Of a DNA stretch of 64,000 bases, positions 51,045-60,191 are shown piece by piece. The number at the start of each line of letters is the position of its first letter. Within the stretch, counting starts at the first letter, position 1. Made by a program: the position numbers and the translations under genes. The notes beneath the pieces are model-generated. The model saw only the letters and a list, made by a program, of their open reading frames with translations, was not told the DNA's origin and ran no database searches. This stretch comes from Salinibacterium sp. SWN248 (lineage in GTDB: Bacteria; Actinomycetota; Actinomycetes; Actinomycetales; Microbacteriaceae): the NCBI RefSeq assembly GCF_015864575.1, contig NZ_JADYWW010000001.1, positions 1,077,719 to 1,141,718 on the forward strand. The letters run 5' to 3'.

Positions 51045-51158
51045 GCCACACGGCCATCCCCGACCCCTGCACGACCGTTCAAGTTCCAGTAGCGTAACTG
51101 TGGCCGACGTGTTGGTTCGGAACCTAGGCAGAACCGACCGCAAGCAAGAGAGATCACT

Positions 51159-52148
51159 ATGAAGCGCGCATTCATTACCGGAATCACCGGCCAAGACGGG
51201 CTGTACCTTGCCGAGCTATTGCTCTCGAAGGGCTACACAGTTTTCGGCCTCATGAGAGGTCAGAACAACCCGAAGCGCGAAATGCTGGAGCGAGTGATTC
51301 CGGATGTCGAAATTCTTACGGGAGACCTCACCGACCTGTCGAGCCTCATGCGCGCCATGAGCGTTGCACAGCCCGACGAGTTCTACAATCTCGGCGCGAT
51401 TTCCTTCGTCGCCTACTCGTGGGAAAACGCGCACCTCACCAGCGAAGTCACCGGCATGGGCGTGCTGAACGCCCTCGAAGCTGTGCGACTGCACACCGCC
51501 GCTACCGGCCAAGAGGTTCGGTTCTACCAAGCATCCAGCTCTGAAATGTTCGGCAAGGTGCAAACCGTTCCGCAAGACGAAGATACGCTGCTCTGGCCGC
51601 GCTCGCCCTATGGCGTTGCCAAGGTCTACGGCCACTACATGACCATCAACTATCGCGAGTCGTACGGCATGCACGCCTCGTCTGGCGTGCTGTTCAACCA
51701 CGAATCCCCGCGCCGCGGCCCGGAGTTTGTGACCCGCAAAGTTACCCGCGCCGTAGCGCGAATCTCGCTCGGGCTCCAAGACACTCTCACGCTCGGCAAT
51801 ATCGATGCTCAGCGCGACTGGGGTTTTGCCGGTGACTACGTCGAAGCAATGTGGCTGATGCTGCAGCAGGATGAAGCAGACGACTACGTCATCTCGACGG
51901 GGGAGACCCAGAGCATCCGCGTGCTCCTCGATTTCGCCTTCGCCGCGGTGGGAATCGACGACTGGACCAACTACGTCACCTTCGACGAGCGCTTCATGCG
52001 CCCCGCAGAAGTTGACTTGCTGGTGGGAGACTCCTCGAAGGCGAAGGAGAAGCTCGGGTGGGAACCGCGAGTCAAATTCCCCGAGCTCGTCGCGATGATG
52101 GTCGAAGCCGACCTCGCTGAACAGAAAGCGCTCGCCGGTCTCGTATGA
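51159..52148 (+). CDS. gmd: GDP-mannose 4,6-dehydratase
   Basis: A 329-residue extended short-chain dehydrogenase that converts GDP-mannose to GDP-4-keto-6-deoxymannose. [16 protein letters not shown] (7-22), [28 protein letters not shown] and [12 protein letters not shown] with the Tyr/Lys pair are diagnostic, as is [23 protein letters not shown] precedes the ATG. A second, related gene follows with a 4-base overlap. The product could become GDP-rhamnose or another 6-deoxyhexose; no fucose synthase is visible. Confidence 0.9.
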   Translation: MKRAFITGITGQDGLYLAELLLSKGYTVFGLMRGQNNPKREMLERVIPDVEILTGDLTDLSSLMRAMSVAQPDEFYNLGAISFVAYSWENAHLTSEVTGMGVLNALEAVRLHTAATGQEVRFYQASSSEMFGKVQTVPQDEDTLLWPRSPYGVAKVYGHYMTINYRESYGMHASSGVLFNHESPRRGPEFVTRKVTRAVARISLGLQDTLTLGNIDAQRDWGFAGDYVEAMWLMLQQDEADDYVISTGETQSIRVLLDFAFAAVGIDDWTNYVTFDERFMRPAEVDLLVGDSSKAKEKLGWEPRVKFPELVAMMVEADLAEQKALAGLV

Positions 52149-53092
52149 CTCGTGCACTGATCACCGGAGTCACTGGCCAAGACGGTTCGTATCTGGCTGA
52201 GCTTCTGCTCGCGCAGGGCTATGAGGTGCACGGTGTCACCCGCGATGCCGGTGAACTGGTGACACCGGGAGTCGTCGCCCACGAGCTCGACCTCGCCGCG
52301 GATAGTGCAATCGGCGAACTCATCGAAGAACTGCAGCCGAACGAGATTTACAACCTGGCGGCGCTGAGTTCCGTGTACCAGTCGTGGCAAAATCCGACCC
52401 TCACGGCGCGGCTGAACGGCGCGGTCGTGGCAGAAATGCTCGCAGCGGTCAAGAACATTCACGACCGCGGCGACGCCGACATCCGCTTCGTACAAGCCTC
52501 GAGCGCAGAGATCTTTGGCGCGCCAACAGTCTCTCCCCAGAACGAGAGCACCTCAGTGCGCCCCACAAGCCCCTACGGCGCCGCTAAGGCCTATGCTCAC
52601 GGACTCGTCGGCGCGTACCGCACAGCGGGCGTTGCAGCCTCTTCTGTGATTCTCTACAACCACGAGTCGCCGCGTCGCCCCGAAACGTTCGTGACCCGCA
52701 AGATCACCGCGGCCGCTGCGCGGATTTCTCGGGGGCTGCAAGACACTCTTGAACTCGGAAATCTGGATGCCCGCCGCGATTGGGGCTGGGCACCCGACTA
52801 CGCGGATGCGCTCGTTCGAGCAGCGCAGCATCCACAAGCCGACGATTTTGTGATCGCGACGGGAGTTTCTCGCTCCGTGCGGGATTTCGTGGCCGCTGCA
52901 TTTGGACGGGCGGGCGTTGACGACTGGTCTGAGCGCCTCACGGTCTCCGATTCTTTGCTGCGCACGGGGGATGCCGCCCTACAACTGGGGGATGCGAGCA
53001 AGGCTCAGCAGATTCTAGGTTGGTCTCCGCAGGTTAAGTTTGATGAAATTGTAGGAGCGATGGTCGATCACGATCTCGCTTTGCTGAGTTAA
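52145..53092 (+). CDS. GDP-mannose 4,6-dehydratase-like protein, tandem paralogue
   Basis: A 315-residue paralogue of the preceding gene: [55 protein letters not shown] and [16 protein letters not shown] occur in the same order. It is shorter, mainly around residues 35-50, where the region after GVTRD that normally contacts the cofactor is reduced. It may be a second dehydratase, a subunit of a mixed enzyme, or a reductase acting on the product of the first; the family alone cannot decide. Confidence 0.8.
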   Translation: MTRALITGVTGQDGSYLAELLLAQGYEVHGVTRDAGELVTPGVVAHELDLAADSAIGELIEELQPNEIYNLAALSSVYQSWQNPTLTARLNGAVVAEMLAAVKNIHDRGDADIRFVQASSAEIFGAPTVSPQNESTSVRPTSPYGAAKAYAHGLVGAYRTAGVAASSVILYNHESPRRPETFVTRKITAAAARISRGLQDTLELGNLDARRDWGWAPDYADALVRAAQHPQADDFVIATGVSRSVRDFVAAAFGRAGVDDWSERLTVSDSLLRTGDAALQLGDASKAQQILGWSPQVKFDEIVGAMVDHDLALLS

Positions 53093-53151
53093 TTTAAGTC
53101 ACGGCGCGCCATAACCCTTAACTCGTAGTCGAGGCAATTATGATCTGCGAC

Positions 53152-53180
53152 TTGACTCTCGCGAACTACACCGGTGTAAT
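53152..53180 (+). promoter_or_regulatory. Housekeeping-type promoter of whiB
   Basis: TTGACT (53152-53157) and TGTAAT (53175-53180) are separated by 17 bases, the best -35/-10 pair I see in the window. Transcription from about 53187 would give a leader of roughly 45 bases with the GGAGGGGAG ribosome site. Confidence 0.65.
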
Positions 53181-53232
53181 TATGTAACGCGATTTGATGC
53201 GAAGCATTAAAGGCGGAGGGGAGAAAGACCAG

Positions 53233-53559
53233 ATGGGCAACAGCGGATACCGCGCGGGAGTTCCGGACGACTGGTTTGTTGACCCCGTACGACTTGGGGT
53301 TCCCGGAGTTCGTCAACCTCTCGCCGATGAAGACGGCAATGCGCTGTCCTGGCAAACAGACTCCCTCTGCGCACAAACAGATCCCGAAGCGTTCTTCCCC
53401 GAAAAGGGCGGATCAACTCGTGACGCAAAGAAGATTTGTTCCTCGTGTGAAGTTCGCAGCCAGTGCCTCGAATACGCTCTCGAAAACGATGAGCGTTTCG
53501 GAATCTGGGGCGGTCTCTCTGAGCGCGAGCGTCGCAAGCTCCGCAAGCGCGCGAGCTAG
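53233..53559 (+). CDS. whiB2: WhiB-family iron-sulfur transcriptional regulator (WhiB2/WhmD type)
   Basis: A 108-residue WhiB protein. Four cluster cysteines are C46, C69, C72 and C78 in the pattern C-x22-C-x2-C-x5-C, followed by GIWGG (90-94) and a basic helix ERRKLRKR that binds DNA. WhiB proteins bind the principal sigma factor and act with it. WhiB2/WhmD controls septation and division in mycobacteria and streptomycetes, and the downstream gene order to manB matches the mycobacterial whiB2 neighbourhood. ATG 53233 is chosen for its GGAGGGGAG ribosome site; earlier in-frame starts at 53194/53197 are possible. Confidence 0.92.
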   Translation: MGNSGYRAGVPDDWFVDPVRLGVPGVRQPLADEDGNALSWQTDSLCAQTDPEAFFPEKGGSTRDAKKICSSCEVRSQCLEYALENDERFGIWGGLSERERRKLRKRAS

Positions 53560-53570
53560 TTGTCCGAGTG

Positions 53571-53598
53571 GAGCCGTAACCCCGAATTGGGGCGGCTC
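53571..53598 (+). terminator. Terminator hairpin after whiB
   Basis: GAGCCG (53571-53576) pairs with CGGCTC (53593-53598), and inside it CCCC pairs with GGGG around a GAATT loop, with a 3-base TAA bulge. It starts 11 bases after the stop codon. No T run follows. Confidence 0.55.
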
Positions 53599-53650
53599 TC
53601 AGACTCGCGGCTCTGCAGCGCGTCGAGTGCAAAACTGCGCTAGCGGCGCA

Positions 53651-53656
53651 TAGTCT
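53651..53656 (+). promoter_or_regulatory. -10 box for a leaderless transcript of the large glycosyltransferase
   Basis: TAGTCT is separated by 7 bases (CAAACAA) from the ATG at 53664. Confidence 0.62.
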
Positions 53657-53663
53657 CAAACAA

Positions 53664-56474
53664 ATGCAGCCGAGAGTCACCGCAGTACTAGTCGCCCGAA
53701 ACGGTGCGAAGTATTTGCCACGAACACTTGCCGCGATCGCGGCCCAATCTCGACGACCCGATTCGGTCATCGTGGTTGATGCTGAGTCCAGCGATGAGTC
53801 GCTGGCTCTCATGGCAGACTCCGCTCCGGCGCAGATCGCAGACGCTCACGCGCACAAGACTTTTGGCGGCGCGATCGGAGCAGCGCTCTACACTGCTGCT
53901 CCTCAGGCCACAGAAAACGAGTGGTTGTGGTTGCTCGCGCACGACAGTGCGCCAGATCCGAATGCGTTGCGTGCTCTGCTCGGCGCGGTCGAAATTGCGC
54001 CATCGGTTGCAGTCGCTGGCCCCAAATTGGTGCGCTGGGATGATCCCGCCGTTATCTCGAACTTCGGCGAAACGCTGACGCCTCTTGGTCGATCTGTCGG
54101 TCTTGTCAATGACGAACTCGACCAGGCCCAACATGATGTGCAAACGGACGCGATGGGCGTGGCCGGCGCTGGCATGCTTGTGCGTCGCCAAGTGTGGACG
54201 GCGCTCGGCGGCTTTGATCCGAAACTTACCTCGGTGGATGCGGCACTCGACTTCTGTATTCGTGCCCGTTTGGCTGGCCACCGCGTCGTTGCTGTCGCGG
54301 ATGCTCGCGTCGCAAGCTCTGGTGGCCCGGAACTATTCGGCAAGCGCACGATCTCGGCGGCGGCTCATAACCGCGTGCAACGTTTTGCGCAGCTTCACCG
54401 TCGACTCGTTTACGCGCCCGCGATCGCGGTGCCGTTGCACTGGCTGACGCTCTTGCCCCTCGCGATCTTGCGGTCACTCGGTCATCTCATCGCAAAACGT
54501 CCCACGGCAATCGCGGGTGAATTTGCCGCAGCCTTCGCCGCGATCTTCGACGGCGGCGTTGTTGCAGCCCGCCGCAACCTCCGACGCAACAAAAAGCTGG
54601 GGTTTGCGGCCGTTGACCCGCTACGGATGTCGTGGGCAGAGTTGCGCGAAATGCGGGCCCATGAACGTCACGGAGCGGCGCCCGATGCCGCGTTCGAAGT
54701 TGAGCGACCCAAGTTCTTTGGAAATGGCGGCGCCTGGGTCGTGCTGCTGGCTGGCATCCTCGGCATGATCAGCTTTTCCCGCTTTGTGGATGCTCACGCC
54801 CTCATCGGTGGCGGACTCCTGCCACTCTCGACAACCGTTTCTGAACTCTGGGCTCATGTCGGCTACGGCTGGAACGATCTTGCCCAGCAGGTAGTAGCGG
54901 CGGATCCGTTCGCCGCCGTTCTCGCAGCCTTGGGGGCGCTCACATTCTGGAATCCCTCGTTCAGCATCGTGATGCTGTATCTCTTGGCCTTGCCGCTGGC
55001 GGCGCTGGCGGCGTGGTTGTGTGCGGCAGCCATTTCGGAACGCACCTGGGCGCCAACCCTCGCTGCCGTTGCGTGGACGGTCGCTCCGAGCTTCTTGGTC
55101 GCTCTCGGCGAGGGGCAACTAGGCGCTGTTCTTGCTCACATTCTGCTGCCGTGGCTGATTCTCACCGCGTTGCGCGCTGCCCACAACTGGGCGATGGCCG
55201 CACTGGCCGCTCTGCTCTTCGCCGTAATCACGGCCTCGGCGCCAAGCTTGATTCCCGCTCTCGTGATCGGACTCGTAGCGTGGATTGTGCTTCGCCCCAA
55301 GTCGACTCATCGTCTGATCTGGATTGTTCTTCCCGCCGCTGCGCTGTTTGCGCCGCTCGTGATTCAACAGTGGGGTCGCGGCGCCCTTCTCGCGATTTTT
55401 GCCGACCCCGGACTGCCGGTAGCCCGCGTTGCCTCAAGCGGCTGGCAGTTGGCGATCGGCAGCGTCGTTCCCGGAACCAACGGGTGGAGCGAACTCCTTG
55501 CGACCCTCGGTCTCAACGATCGCTATGGCCCGCTCCTCGTAGCGCTACTGCTGGCACCATTCGCGGCCCTCGCCCTCATGAGCCTCTTTGTTCCCGGCAC
55601 ACGCCGCGCTGTTCCCGCTCTCGCACTCGCTCTGTTGGGCTTCGCGACCGCCGTCGCCGCGACGCACCTGACGGTGAGTGCTTCCGGCGAATCCGAAGTC
55701 ACCGTGTGGGCCGGTGCCGGTCTTAGCCTGTACTGGCTCGGTCTCAGCGGCGCCGTGATCGTCGCGATCGATAGTCTTGGCCGTCATGCCGCCCTGCCAG
55801 CAGTGGTCGCCCTCGTCGGCATCCTCGGAATTTCTGCTGCACCGCTGTGGTCGCTCGCCTCGGGCAACGTGCCCGTCACGACGAGCAATGGGCGACTGCT
55901 TCCCGCCTTTGTCGCAGCAGAGTCAACACAGCGCGACGGACTTGGCACTCTCCAACTCACGGTGACCTCAGACTCCACTATCGCGGTCGATCTGCACCGC
56001 GGCCGCGGCTCAGGACTCGACGAGCAATCGACGCTCGCCGCAACAAGCACCGAACTTTCGGACGCCGAACTCGTCAACGCAACGCTCGCCGGCAACATTG
56101 CCTCACGCAGTGGCTACGCGATTGCGAACGAACTGAACGACCTTCAGGTCGCGTTCATCGTACTTACACCGGCAACTGATCCGGAGACCTCCGAAACACG
56201 TCAGCGCATCATCGAAGCCCTCGATGGCAACAGCCTCCTGAACCCCATTGGCGATACTGCCCAGGGCTACCTCTGGCACTACCCCGAACTGCGCGAAGCC
56301 GAGATTCCCGTCGGCGCAAGCAACACGGAAACTCGCTGGGGACAGATTGTGCTCGCCGGGCAGGCCACTGTCTTCGGTCTGACGCTTCTGCTCGCCATTC
56401 CGACAACTCGTCGCCGCCGTCTCAAAGCGGCCAAAGCGGAGAGCGCCGTCACCGTGATTGAGGCGAACCAATGA
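53664..56474 (+). CDS. Large membrane glycosyltransferase (family 2 domain plus polytopic membrane part)
   Basis: A 936-residue protein. Residues 1-250 are a GT-A family 2 domain: VTAVLVARNGAKYLPRTLAAI, VVDAESSDES, LAHDSAPDP as the acidic site, and GAGMLVRRQVW. Residues 255-290 and about 355-750 contain a dozen hydrophobic helices, and 760-900 is an extracytoplasmic region before a final helix and basic tail (RRRRLK). Relatives are found next to whiB2 or in arabinogalactan/wall-sugar loci of Actinobacteria. It overlaps the DUF5719 gene by 4 bases, which suggests a shared complex. Acceptor and sugar are unknown. Confidence 0.85.
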   Translation: MQPRVTAVLVARNGAKYLPRTLAAIAAQSRRPDSVIVVDAESSDESLALMADSAPAQIADAHAHKTFGGAIGAALYTAAPQATENEWLWLLAHDSAPDPNALRALLGAVEIAPSVAVAGPKLVRWDDPAVISNFGETLTPLGRSVGLVNDELDQAQHDVQTDAMGVAGAGMLVRRQVWTALGGFDPKLTSVDAALDFCIRARLAGHRVVAVADARVASSGGPELFGKRTISAAAHNRVQRFAQLHRRLVYAPAIAVPLHWLTLLPLAILRSLGHLIAKRPTAIAGEFAAAFAAIFDGGVVAARRNLRRNKKLGFAAVDPLRMSWAELREMRAHERHGAAPDAAFEVERPKFFGNGGAWVVLLAGILGMISFSRFVDAHALIGGGLLPLSTTVSELWAHVGYGWNDLAQQVVAADPFAAVLAALGALTFWNPSFSIVMLYLLALPLAALAAWLCAAAISERTWAPTLAAVAWTVAPSFLVALGEGQLGAVLAHILLPWLILTALRAAHNWAMAALAALLFAVITASAPSLIPALVIGLVAWIVLRPKSTHRLIWIVLPAAALFAPLVIQQWGRGALLAIFADPGLPVARVASSGWQLAIGSVVPGTNGWSELLATLGLNDRYGPLLVALLLAPFAALALMSLFVPGTRRAVPALALALLGFATAVAATHLTVSASGESEVTVWAGAGLSLYWLGLSGAVIVAIDSLGRHAALPAVVALVGILGISAAPLWSLASGNVPVTTSNGRLLPAFVAAESTQRDGLGTLQLTVTSDSTIAVDLHRGRGSGLDEQSTLAATSTELSDAELVNATLAGNIASRSGYAIANELNDLQVAFIVLTPATDPETSETRQRIIEALDGNSLLNPIGDTAQGYLWHYPELREAEIPVGASNTETRWGQIVLAGQATVFGLTLLLAIPTTRRRRLKAAKAESAVTVIEANQ

Positions 56475-58054
56475 TCGACAACGAACTCACCCCCGACGAG
56501 GCCGCCGCGCTGCCCGACCAGCCCACTGGCGAAGAATTCGATGATGACCACGAACTCACGGGAGCTCCTGAGCCAGAATCGAGCGCAAAACGGCCGGTCT
56601 CGGCGAAAGCCGCTGCTGCCGTCGGCGCGCGAGTCGTCGTCGGAGTACTCGGTATCGGAATTGCCGCCGCTGCGGTGCTCGGTTCGAGCTTTCTCGATCT
56701 TCCCTCGTACACAGCGACACCGCCAAGCGAGCTCGTTGTTCCGGTGCCCACAGCGCAGCAGCTGACGTGCCCCGGGCCACTCTTGCGGCTCTCGGACGAA
56801 TCAGGAGCAGCGGCATCCGCCGTATTCACTCTCGGGCAAGCCCTCACACGTTTCTCCTCGAGCACGGGAACTGTTGAACAGTCCAGCATCTCCGCCTCGG
56901 ATGCCCAAGCCGGTGAAGCCGTCGCGGAACCGTTGGTGTTGAGTGCTGCCCCTGACTCGCAATCTCCCGACTCGCTCGTGCGACTGAGTGGCGCGCAATC
57001 GCAATACGTGAACATCGGTGACTATGTTGGCTTCGCGGCTGCTGGCTGCCGTGCTGTCGGCGGCGATAGTTGGCTCGTTGGCGGTTCGACCACCACGGGG
57101 CGCACGACACTGATTTCGCTGACGAACCCCACCGAAGTTGCCTCGACAGTCACCCTCGATATCTTCGACGAGCGGGGGATCGTGTCAGCGGCCGGTACCA
57201 CCGGAATCGTGGTCCCGCCCAATGGTCAACGCGTCTTGTCGTTGGCCGGGTTTGCGCCGGGCATTTCTTCTCCCGTCGTGCATGTGACGAGCACTGGTGG
57301 CCAGATCACGGCAGAACTGCAGCAGTCAATCGTGCGCGGGCTCGATGCTGGCGGTGTGGAGATCGTGGGCGCAAGCCAACCGTCATCTCGCTCGGTCGTA
57401 ATTCCCGCGATGGTAGTGACCAGCCTCGAAGCCATTCAGGCTTTGCGCGGCACCGCAACCGAAACGGATGACGTGATTGCGGCGATCCGGGTGTTCGTGC
57501 CCGGTGAGGCACCGGCGACCATCACCACAACGCTGACACCGACGGATGCTGAGCGTGACCCTATTGAGTTCACTCTCGACCTGAGCGCTGGTGTTGTCAC
57601 CGACATCCCGATCGAAGAACTTGCCACCGGAACCTACGCGGTTCAGATCGAATCGGACGAGCCCATCGTTGCCGCCGCCCGCACGACCTCCGCCGTAATC
57701 AGCGCGAGCGAAAAGATTTCGGCGACAGACTTTGCCTGGTTTACCTCGAGCCCGGCGCTCAGCGGTGACACCCAGTTCACGGTTGCTCCGGGGCTGGATG
57801 CCACCGTCAACGTGACTAATGCCGGCGAGACTGCAGTTGATGTTGCTCTCACCGCCGACGCGGGTTTCAACGAGGAGTACACGATCGAGGCGGGCAGCAG
57901 CGTAAGCGTGCCGGTGTCGAGCGGACGAACGTTCACGCTGACCCAGAGTGGGCCGGTCTATGTGAGTGTTACGCAGGCGGAGAACGGCTTCATCGCGGCG
58001 TATTCGATTGACCCGCAGACGCCAGGTTCTTCACCGCTGACGGTCTTTCCCTAG
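56471..58054 (+). CDS. DUF5719 membrane-anchored extracellular protein
   Basis: A 527-residue protein: acidic cytoplasmic N-terminus (1-50), one transmembrane helix (about 52-72, VVVGVLGIGIAAAAVLGSSF), then a long Ser/Thr/Val-rich extracellular part of repeated beta-type segments (for example TTLISLTNPTEVASTVTLDIF). This plan matches DUF5719, whose gene follows the large glycosyltransferase in many Actinobacteria. It could scaffold or present the product of that enzyme. No catalytic motif is visible. It is convergent with the next gene, 3 bases apart. Confidence 0.83.
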   Translation: MIDNELTPDEAAALPDQPTGEEFDDDHELTGAPEPESSAKRPVSAKAAAAVGARVVVGVLGIGIAAAAVLGSSFLDLPSYTATPPSELVVPVPTAQQLTCPGPLLRLSDESGAAASAVFTLGQALTRFSSSTGTVEQSSISASDAQAGEAVAEPLVLSAAPDSQSPDSLVRLSGAQSQYVNIGDYVGFAAAGCRAVGGDSWLVGGSTTTGRTTLISLTNPTEVASTVTLDIFDERGIVSAAGTTGIVVPPNGQRVLSLAGFAPGISSPVVHVTSTGGQITAELQQSIVRGLDAGGVEIVGASQPSSRSVVIPAMVVTSLEAIQALRGTATETDDVIAAIRVFVPGEAPATITTTLTPTDAERDPIEFTLDLSAGVVTDIPIEELATGTYAVQIESDEPIVAAARTTSAVISASEKISATDFAWFTSSPALSGDTQFTVAPGLDATVNVTNAGETAVDVALTADAGFNEEYTIEAGSSVSVPVSSGRTFTLTQSGPVYVSVTQAENGFIAAYSIDPQTPGSSPLTVFP

Positions 58055-58057
58055 CGG

Positions 58058-58501
58058 TTAGAAATTGCGGAACCGCTCCGGGGCGAGTTCCCACGGTTCT
58101 TTGCCAATGTATTCGGCGACGGCCTGAAAAACACAACTTTCGATGAGCATCCGCTTATGAAGTTCGTCATCTCGGTGCAGCCTGGCCATCCGTTCGATGG
58201 GCAAGCGGTAGAGGATGATGCGCTTCTCATCGGGCAGGGCAGTCCAGCGCACGATCTTGCTGCCTTCGGGGCTGCTGCCGGGCATGAGCCCGAGCTCGAA
58301 GCGGGCACTAGCTAGCTCGTCTGGCCACATTTCTTTCAAGTACTGTGCGGCAGAAGCAACCGTGAGTTCAAAGTTTCCGTTGCGGCTGCTCAGCAGCGGA
58401 AGGTGCGGACCGGTAACGGCGGAGCGGATGCCGCGACCATGACGGTCGCGCCAGTTGCCCCGCACAGAGCGCGTCGACGCTCGCTTCGATGATCTAGCCA
58501 C
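58058..58501 (-). CDS. Zincin-like metallopeptidase family protein lacking HExxH
   Basis: A 147-residue protein of the actinobacterial family annotated as metallopeptidase (the Rv3259-type neighbour of whiB2/manB). The core FELTVASAAQYLKEMWPDEL and RIILYRLPIERMARL match the fold, but where zincins carry HExxH it reads IESCVFQAVAEYIG, so zinc-dependent activity is doubtful. The open frame starts at 58531, yet GTG at 58501 lies exactly 6 bases after TACAAT on the minus strand and is preferred. The N-terminal 35 residues are very basic and may bind nucleic acid. Confidence 0.75.
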   Translation of the reverse strand: MARSSKRASTRSVRGNWRDRHGRGIRSAVTGPHLPLLSSRNGNFELTVASAAQYLKEMWPDELASARFELGLMPGSSPEGSKIVRWTALPDEKRIILYRLPIERMARLHRDDELHKRMLIESCVFQAVAEYIGKEPWELAPERFRNF

Positions 58502-58507
58502 GTGCTC

Positions 58508-58513
58508 ATTGTA
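58508..58513 (-). promoter_or_regulatory. -10 box for a leaderless transcript of the zincin-like gene
   Basis: TACAAT on the minus strand, close to the TATAAT consensus, is separated by 6 bases (GAGCAC) from GTG 58501. Confidence 0.65.
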
Positions 58514-58564
58514 CGACCGCCAGTTGCCCATCTGTGGGCGCAGAGTCGTAGGCTAGGGCTCACA

Positions 58565-58780
58565 ATGATCCAGCGCCCGTGCAGCAAGGTCGCCTGCAAC
58601 TCCGAAGCAGTCGCCACTCTCACCTATGTCTATGCCGACTCGATGGCCGTTTTAGGGCCGCTGAGCTACAGCGCAGAACCGCACACCTACGATTTGTGCG
58701 ACCGCCATGCTGAACGACTGTCCGTGCCTCAGGGTTGGCAGGTCGTTCGCCATGTAGTTTTGGGGCATGAGCAAAGCTAA
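58565..58780 (+). CDS. DUF3499 small cysteine-containing protein
   Basis: A 71-residue protein with RPCSKVACNSEAVATLTYVYAD at the start and YDLCDRHAERL later; the C-x4-C and C-x2-H pairs could bind zinc. It matches DUF3499, a conserved actinobacterial family always beside manB (Rv3258c in M. tuberculosis). ATG 58565 is chosen because the conserved part starts there; TAGGCT lies 10 bases upstream and AGGG nearer. It overlaps manB by 14 bases. Function is unknown. Confidence 0.85.
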   Translation: MIQRPCSKVACNSEAVATLTYVYADSMAVLGPLSYSAEPHTYDLCDRHAERLSVPQGWQVVRHVVLGHEQS

Positions 58781-60191
58781 CCCCATCGATCTTGCACCGT
58801 TTATCAAGGCGTACGACGTTCGTGGCTTGGTAGGTTCGCAGCTCACCGACGACGTTGTTGAAGCGCTCGGCGCTGCTTTCGCTGACGAAGTGGATGCCGC
58901 CGGCCACGAAATCATCGTCGGCCACGACATGCGCGACTCCTCTCCGGGATTCGCTGCAGCCTTTTCGGCGGGCGCGCGCTCTCGCGGCGCCAACGTTGTT
59001 CTCATCGGGCTTTGCTCGACAGATGAAACCTATTTCGCTTCCGGTTCGCTCAATGCTCCGGCCGCCATGTTTACGGCCAGCCACAATCCGGCGACGTACA
59101 ATGGAATTAAGTTCAGCAGAGCCGGTGCACAGGGGATCAGTTTCGCGACCGGTTTGAAGTCCATTCGTGACCGTGCCCAGCAGTACCTCGCAACAGGGAT
59201 CGACGCGGTTTCCGCGGTCGGCGCCCAGCGAGAGCTCGATGTGCTTGGCGACTACGCCAGCTACTTGCGTGAACTCGTTGATCTCAGCGGCATCCGCCCC
59301 ATTCGTGTCGTAGTAGATGCCGGTAACGGCATGGGCGGCATGACAGTTCCGGCTGTGCTCTCGACCGCTGCCGGTTTGCCGGCGCTGCCCATCGAGATCA
59401 TCCCGATGTATTTCGAACTCGACGGCACCTTCCCGAACCACGAAGCCAACCCGCTTGAGCCCGCCAACATCGTTGACCTGCAAAAAGCGGTGCTCGAACA
59501 CGGTGCGGATCTCGGGCTCGCGTTCGATGGCGACGCCGACCGCTGCTTCGTGGTCGACGAGCGCGGAAATCCCATGAGTCCCAGTGCTGTTGCCGCGGTC
59601 GTGGCCCTGCGGGAAATTCAACGGGTGCGCGCATTGCAGCCGGAGGGCGACATCCGTGTTATCCACAATCTGATCACTTCGCGCATCGTCGCCGAAACGA
59701 TCGAAGCCGCTGGGGCGATCCCGGTGCGCACCCATGTTGGCCATTCGCTCATCAAGGACCAGATGGCGGTGACCGGCGCGATCTTTGGTGGAGAACACTC
59801 GGCGCACTACTACTTCCGCGATTTTTGGGGCGCCGATAACGGGATGCTCGCCGCGATGCATTTGCTTGCCGAGTTTGGTTCGCAGCAGGAGCCCCTCTCG
59901 GTGCTCTCCGATCGCTATTCGCCCTATGCGGCGAGCGGCGAAATCAATTCGGTGGTGGACGACGTTCCGGCAGCCACTGCCCGCATCCGTGTGGCCTTCG
60001 AGGGTGAGGCCGAGTTCGATGATCTTGATGGCCTCACCGTCACCGGCACCACGGCGGCGGGCGAACCCTTCTGGTGGTTCAACGTGCGTCCTTCGAACAC
60101 TGAGCCATTGCTGCGACTCAACGCCGAAGCCGGCGATCAGGCAACGCTTGAGATCGTTCGCGATCGCGCGCTTGCGTTGATTCGCGCTTAG
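58767..60191 (+). CDS. manB: Phosphomannomutase/phosphoglucomutase
   Basis: A 474-residue alpha-D-phosphohexomutase that converts mannose-6-phosphate to mannose-1-phosphate for GDP-mannose. The phosphoserine is S105 in TASHNP, the magnesium loop DGDADR is at 254-259, the sugar loop is GGEHSAHYYF, and the phosphate loop is PSNTEPLLR near the C-terminus. Its position after whiB2, the zincin-like gene and DUF3499 is the conserved actinobacterial order. ManA is 9 kb upstream. Its stop codon overlaps that of the convergent RDD gene. Confidence 0.95.
   Translation: MSKANPIDLAPFIKAYDVRGLVGSQLTDDVVEALGAAFADEVDAAGHEIIVGHDMRDSSPGFAAAFSAGARSRGANVVLIGLCSTDETYFASGSLNAPAAMFTASHNPATYNGIKFSRAGAQGISFATGLKSIRDRAQQYLATGIDAVSAVGAQRELDVLGDYASYLRELVDLSGIRPIRVVVDAGNGMGGMTVPAVLSTAAGLPALPIEIIPMYFELDGTFPNHEANPLEPANIVDLQKAVLEHGADLGLAFDGDADRCFVVDERGNPMSPSAVAAVVALREIQRVRALQPEGDIRVIHNLITSRIVAETIEAAGAIPVRTHVGHSLIKDQMAVTGAIFGGEHSAHYYFRDFWGADNGMLAAMHLLAEFGSQQEPLSVLSDRYSPYAASGEINSVVDDVPAATARIRVAFEGEAEFDDLDGLTVTGTTAAGEPFWWFNVRPSNTEPLLRLNAEAGDQATLEIVRDRALALIRA

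Noticed and set aside
49719-51194. 491-codon frame on the minus strand
   Set aside because: It is antisense to the Wzx-like flippase. The translated product is almost entirely charged and His-rich, typical of the complement of a membrane protein gene.
15688-53092. Horizontally acquired genomic island
   Set aside because: The surface-sugar locus is the usual variable type, but there are no mobility genes, no boundary repeats, and promoter style and codon use look the same as in the housekeeping flanks. Transfer remains possible but unsupported.
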